From contig MEHQ01000282.1 of NCBI GenBank assembly GCA_008828725.1, positions 114,713 through 178,712 on the forward strand: a stretch of 64,000 nt of DNA, given 5' to 3'. A program made the translations under genes and the position numbers. The notes beneath the pieces are model-generated. The model was not told the origin of the DNA and did not search any database. It saw only the letters and a list, made by a program, of their open reading frames with translations. This document shows positions 58,716 through 64,000 of this stretch, piece by piece. The stretch's first letter is position 1; each line of letters starts with the position of its first letter. The DNA comes from Saccharina japonica. Taxonomy: Eukaryota > Sar > Phaeophyceae > Laminariales > Laminariaceae.

Positions 58716-61228
58716 GACCGCCATGATTGGTTTTGAGGCGCCACCACCGGGGTATGCTGTGCTATGGTCTATGGTCTATAGGCTTGGGCGACGCTGTTGT
58801 CTCGATGGCCTCGGGTTGTGGTTCATGTATTATGGAATCGGTCGTGGTCATCGATACGCCTGATTAATGCGCCAGGTTGTACCGGGGGTGTTTACCCACC
58901 GTGGACATGCCAGCACAAGTCGGCCTAAGTCGAAAAATTGATTTTAATTATCGAATTCTCCCCCCAAAAAGGCCCTGGGGCTTTCTTGGCTTTTTTTATT
59001 ATATTTTAATTGAGTAAAATGGCGATCGCATCAGAGAGCATAAAATAATGGAACCACGGATTCGATCGGAATGTCTCAGGATTGGTCACCCAGAGAGGTC
59101 AGTTCACTTCTTCGCTCCCGAAACCTCGTGAGCGTACGAGTCGGTCACGAAACTTTTGACAGAATGCCTAGGACTACCCGGGCGACACCGACCCTTCCGA
59201 CAGACGCGCCCCAGACAACAAGCGTGACTGCCCCCAGGTCCGGGTTCGCCCGCGAGGTTGACAGACCCGAAGACCAATCCAGCTTTGGAAACGTTTGGAG
59301 ATCCGCCTAGTCCTCTGGAAGACCGATGGGGGCCTAACCTCCGGGAGACTTGGGAGAAGACTTTCCAGGTTTACACTACATCCTCCTCTATTCGGAGCAC
59401 CGTATCGGCCTGCCTACGTACAGCGCCGGGTAGCAAGGCTCACGCGGGAATCGCGGAGTAGCGAGCGTCGCCAAGCATGAATGGGCTGAGCAAGGGCGAT
59501 CGCGACTTGGTCGGGCTTACGGCCCGGTCGCACTCTCCCCGAAGTACGCGTGTGTTTTAGTTGGGGGACGCTTGCAAACCTCTGTTTTGTGGCATCTGGT
59601 CTAGTGGGCTTCCTACCCCGAACTGCATCTCGACTTTCCTAGTCTTTAAATTAAGTTGTGTCTATGTGATGACTTCGTAGTCCTACTTGGACGTACGGGG
59701 CGCATGGTACGCACGTGGCGTAGCTGTTAGCCCCCCCCTTGTCTGCCGTGGTGCTCTAGGCTGTAGGCGTGAGTTGTGTCTATATATATATTAATAGGTG
59801 CATCTTAGGGTTCCTATATGCGCTCACAGTGCGAGTACTGCTTGGATGTGCAGCTGCCTCTGTGTTCATATATTGCTGCGTACCCTCCCGCTGTCCGCGG
59901 TAAGGCTGTGGTCTGTTGACTTGAATGGGGTGAGGTAGCAGCGTCGGACTATCTGCACACAACTTGAGGGGGCTCTCGTCGCTGATTTGTTGGAGTATAC
60001 ACACCAACGCAGCGCCGAACGGAAGCTTAGTTATCGTGATTAAATACCTGGATTTCATAGGAGGGCACGTATATACCGTAGTACCGCAGGTATTCGTTCT
60101 CATGGGAAGCACGTATACATTACCGCTGGTACCCAGTACCAGTACTGCTGTTACTGGTATATATGTGGAAGCATACGTCCTGGGTTAATTGTGGGCTCGT
60201 AGTGCTGCTGATCTCTTCGCGGCGTCGAGTCGTTAGGTACAACTATTACACGTTTTCTATTTGGACAAATCGCACGCACACGCCTCTGGGTACTTGCGTT
60301 GTAGGTGCAGCCGTATCCGCTCTTCCCTTGCAGTTTCGCGAGAGTCATTACTTAAGTTTTACGATGCCGAGGTGTCTGACACGGCGGTGCCCCTTCTCCC
60401 CCTTGGTAAATTGCGCGCACACGCTCCTGCGTACTTGAGTTGCTAGATACAGCTGTATCCGCTCTTACCTTCGAGCTCGGCCATGTCTGCGCCCTCGACA
60501 TACCCATCGCTCACACCGCTGCTACGATCGTTGTTCGGGTTCACTTCCAGCAACACTTTGTTGAGGTAACGAGAGTTTGTCGGAACTCGAAGGGCTCATA
60601 TGACTGGTGTGACGTAAAGCGCCCTTTGCCCTTGGCCTCCGATCTCGCGACCCTTACCACGACCATGACCGTCGGGTCCGGTGAGTACACTCGCCTCAGG
60701 GATGTGGGGACACTTTCCCCCTCGCCTTTCGGACGCGACTTTTCAGAGACGTCAGCCTATCCTCATGTATTGACCCCTGTACGAGAGCTTCTTTGGAGGC
60801 ACGCAGTCGCCGTCAAACACTAACGCAACTAGGTAACCTCAACATACGTTTTCTGTACATGTTCAGACACAAATGCAACTCGTGATCCACAATTTCTGTT
60901 TATCGTCGTAACGTTTTCGTAGATATTCCCGGAGTTGCGTTGCCGCTGTCTGTGCAATCGTGAAATTTTCTCCACGACCCGCCTGGATACAGCATCGCTT
61001 CGACGCTTGCTAGAAACATAATTTACCTTGGACTGGAAGTGGTATATGTTTGACTACGCGTTGAACCGATTACTTCACCGCTGTGTACACGCACGTTTCG
61101 CGGGTTCGTCGCACCGCTACAAAACACCAATCACGGGGCAGTGGTAGACGTTTTCGTCTGAATGGTTTTTCAAATGTCGCACCGCTCAGGGAGATCGCGA
61201 TATTTCGTATGATCGCAAATAGGTATAT
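58716..61228. other. Gene-less stretch
   Basis: No recognised gene. Frames at 59071-59461 have a gag-like polar composition but no motif. An imperfect doublet ACTTGCGTTGTAGGTGCAGC / ACTTGAGTTGCTAGATACAG, followed by GTATCCGCTCTT, occurs near 60292 and 60433. Confidence 0.4.
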
Positions 61229-61879
61229 ATGTATATAAATAAAGTTATCAACGACGTTAGGTGCCACTGCCTAAAGCAGTGGAGCCTGGTGAATAATAGT
61301 CCTTTCTCTATGAACACGGTCGCCCGGGTGGCTCAGATTGCTCGAGGAGTGGCTACATGGCTCTTTGTGACTACTCTTCAGCCTTTCACGCCTCCTTTTG
61401 CGACGCTCCTCAGGACATTTTGTTTGCTTGTTTGTTTGTTTGTTTGTTCGTTTTTTCGTTTACGGCTGCATCGACTACTGCTGTTGGTTTGTCCTGCCTT
61501 TTTCGCTTTGGTTTCAGGTACAGTGGCGCGCACACTTGCCCCTTTTGCGACATTTCAACGAGCTTCATGGTATATTTCGTTTGTTATATATATCACGCAG
61601 AACGAGGGCAGCAGATGTCCTCCCGAGGGCGTTGCATCCGTCTGCAGGGTCGCAACGGCCCGGGATCTTGTGCGATTTTCGTTTTGTTGCGCAGGTCAAA
61701 CTGTCGCGCAGTTGATCCCTGATGTAGAAGTATATATGTATATTGTATCTGAATGCGGGCCCGTCGTACAAAACGCGTTGGCGGCGACGGAGGAAACCCC
61801 TGAGCAAGTGAGAATATAGTGAGCAGCCGACGGGTTTGGAGCTGTGGTCCTCGTCATCTCGGCAGGATGCCGAGACTCG

Positions 61880-62020
61880 GAAGTGAGCTACTCCGGACGA
61901 TGTCTTCGACTCCCTCTGTTTCCGAGAAAATGAAAATTGGAAGCTGGACGACAAAGTCGGCAGCCATGTACTACATCAGGGCGACGTCTAGTGGGGCAGT
62001 GCGCGGTAGAGTAAGAGATA
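61880..62020 (+). pseudogene. Possible tyrosine recombinase C-terminal scrap
   Basis: The frame 61819-62136 contains SVSEKMKIGSWTTKSAAMYY followed by IRATSSG. It resembles the C-terminal G-x-W-x-S-xx-A-xx-Y-I signature of tyrosine recombinases found in Cryptons and DIRS-like elements. The upstream H-x-x-R box is not clear. If real it is a relic; the element family cannot be decided. Confidence 0.3.
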
Positions 62021-62824
62021 TGGCCATCAGAGCTACCAAAGACCACTTCACCAGCTGCTACTGTCGCTTGAGTTCAAGAACAATTCCGAACCTCGTGCTG
62101 AAAATATATGATCCAATGTTAAGGAAGTTTGGTTGAGACAACTCTGCACCTGACCAGTGTTCAACTACAGACCTACAGAGACAAGGCAACGAAACAAGTA
62201 AGTATAGGCGGGACCACGGGCCGGCGCAGGCGGCCTCATTAAAATCCAATACCAGGTATATAAATATATTTCTTTTTTGGTACTCACATCATTTACAGGT
62301 ACTAACCACGCGCTGAGTACATGCCAGTCAAGCGTCCACTTAGCGCGGGGGGACATACCAGGCGAGCCCGGCCTGCCGGTGCAGGAAGCCTCATCCAATC
62401 CAATACCTACTTTAAATACATTAGTCTACCCCCAAATCCTAACTTTTGGTGGTGGTGGGTGTTTTGACCAAAATAAAAGCGAAATAGAAAATTTCTTTTT
62501 TCCAAATTGATTTTGGTTTTATTCGCTAATACTCGCTTTTTGGGCCCTTGTGTTACGTAGTGTGTTCGGACTCAATGTTTTTTTTTCACTTGGTGTATAC
62601 AAAGACGGAAATGTATAGATACAGCTGCACAGGACATATACTACTGCTGTAAGAAACAGGCTAAGAAGAAAGGCAAGTTGAGATCTAGAGGGGGAAAAGG
62701 AGTTCGGGAGTCGTTGTCTTGAAGTTTTGAGTAGAAAGCACGCACCCTCAAATACGAAATCCAGCCCGGATAATATTTCTTGTTTCCTACTAATACTATA
62801 ATTGTAGGCGTCACGTACTGTAAC

Positions 62825-62868
62825 GCCCACCCCCCCGCCCACCCACCAATCCACCCACCCACTATACC
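62825..62868. repeat. CCCACC low-complexity tract
   Basis: CCCACCCCCCCGCCCACCCA and further CCACCCACCC repeats over about 44 bp. Confidence 0.8.
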
Positions 62869-63884
62869 AGTACGTGGGTTTGGCGCTGACGCGCATCGCT
62901 TGACAAGAAATGTTGTTGGTGGGTGGTGTTGCCATGGTCGCGGTGGGCTTAGCTGCCGAGGAGCCAACCGACGCGCTATGTAAATCCCTCACCGCAAACC
63001 GACAACCACCAACAACCTATACATGCATAATTAAACGTCAAGGTTTCTGCACTTACACACATCGCTTAGAACATGAAAACGATGCAATGCCGATTGCGGA
63101 AACAACGCAAAAATCAGTGATTGATGTACATTAGATTGATTGTCTCCGAAAACAGTGACGACCAATCTGGATAAGTTCTTGAAAATTATTGCCCTATGAA
63201 AGGCAGTCTTAATAATTTCGGAAATCTTGACTATAAGAGGCAATCTCAATTTCGATCTCGATCTCAAGCTTAATTTCGAGAACTTTCAAGCGGCTTTATG
63301 TTTTGAACTCGTAGCTCCTGGATTATACGACATGTAGTATGATTCTGGATGCTCAAAATTCAAACAATTCAGCAACCCAAAATCTACTTAATTACGTACT
63401 TGTAGTGTCCGAGTTGCAGTATACAGGCTGAAGATGCCATGGAAAGGTGTACAGGAGTGCGGTACGCGGTACAGCGAGCGAGCGTCACATAACAATATAT
63501 GCTACTACTGCAAACACTATCCAACTCTACCTCCAGGTAGTCGTACCCTGCATGTCGGAGTGTGGTATCGTTGCTGTCGATTGAAGGCACCCACCGGTGA
63601 CGGCACTCACACACCTCTTTCTTGCCCTTGACAGCCGTCACATAACTCTTCACACGAATACTAGTGTACTAGTTTGTATGTACGGCGGTCTTGACCGCCC
63701 GAAAGTTAAAGGTAGAATATCAAAAACCTCTTTCTGTCCCTGTCTATGGTCCCGTCCGTCTCTCATTTCCTGTGGTAGTGTTGTTTTGTTGCGCTGTTGT
63801 GTGTGGTATGGGACACGGTGGCGTGTTATATAAGGGTTTTAAGGGGCACCTTCGGTCATGATAAAACACGAGGACAACAAAAAA

Positions 63885-63900
63885 TGCCTCTTTAGAGGCA
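63885..63900. repeat. 16-bp palindrome
   Basis: TGCCTCTTTAGAGGCA is almost perfectly self-complementary and is preceded by A-rich and followed by T-rich bases, giving a small hairpin. Its role is unknown. Confidence 0.5.
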
Positions 63901-64000
63901 CTTTTCGTGACGAACAAGGCGTCTGATCGATATTCTACCCGAGACACAAATGTTGACCATGGTCTAGAGCATTAGAACTGGTGCTATTATGTTTTCTGTA

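Larger units (their letters stand above)
62137..64000. other. Right end of window, no gene
   Basis: Holds an AT-rich imperfect inverted repeat (62470-62545), a CCCACC run (62825-62865) and a short palindrome near the edge. Open frames are short and without family resemblance. Confidence 0.45.

Noticed and set aside
61229-61819. 196-codon + strand frame with a hydrophobic stretch
   Set aside because: The hydrophobic stretch comes from a TTTGTTTG microsatellite; no family resemblance.
1-64000. CRISPR arrays, rRNA or tRNA genes, bacterial operons
   Set aside because: No spaced short-repeat array, no rRNA sequence and no cloverleaf with A/B boxes was recognised; the exon-intron structure rules out bacterial DNA.

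Overview
This is eukaryotic genomic DNA. It is gene-poor, rich in introns and repeats, and dominated by one very long, finely split gene on the + strand. Introns are GT-AG, with GTGAGT-type donors at nearly every exon. The coding pattern (one leucine-rich repeat per exon, all introns in the same phase, large introns, a secreted protein with a root-cap/vWFD-like domain) and the Ty3/gypsy content suggest a stramenopile, most likely a brown alga. The lineage is an inference; no marker gene proves it.

Layout. 1-5997 is a gene-less flank. It carries a complete-looking but decayed hAT-type DNA transposon (575-3184) with near-perfect 12+ bp inverted ends and an 8-bp target duplication matching at 7 of 8 positions, a short telomere-like patch, and a diverged direct repeat (about 4030-4270 and 4655-4890). 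5998-41922 holds a 24-exon gene that can be joined with consistent intron phases at all 23 junctions into one 828-residue frame: signal peptide, Cys-bearing N-terminal segment, helical N-cap, 15 LRR exons (14 of exactly 72 nt and one of 81 nt), LRR C-cap, acidic linker, two Cys-rich exons, one 855-nt exon with a GDPH...FDF root-cap/vWFD-like domain, and a short terminal exon. Its introns hold a MITE family, tandem repeats, GC-rich hairpins and microsatellites.

41923-64000 contains no host gene I can support. It has AC-rich and GA-rich tandem repeat fields (45.1-47.1 kb), a broken Ty3/gypsy fossil on the minus strand (about 47.2-54.4 kb), a roughly 480-bp repeat on both sides of that fossil (44150-44640 and 58240-58715), a roughly 100-bp tandem repeat (55.27-55.71 kb), and a weak patch resembling a tyrosine recombinase C-terminus near 61.9 kb.

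The main discovery is the LRR gene. Its repeat exons alternate between two types (LPAxLF-type, then TIExxAF-type) over almost the whole array, and introns inside a pair are usually shorter than introns between pairs. The receptor-like ectodomain therefore appears to have grown by duplication of a two-exon module. Its identical intron phases would let repeat exons be gained, lost, shuffled or skipped without breaking the frame. No membrane segment or intracellular domain is visible, so the product is probably secreted or part of the cell wall.
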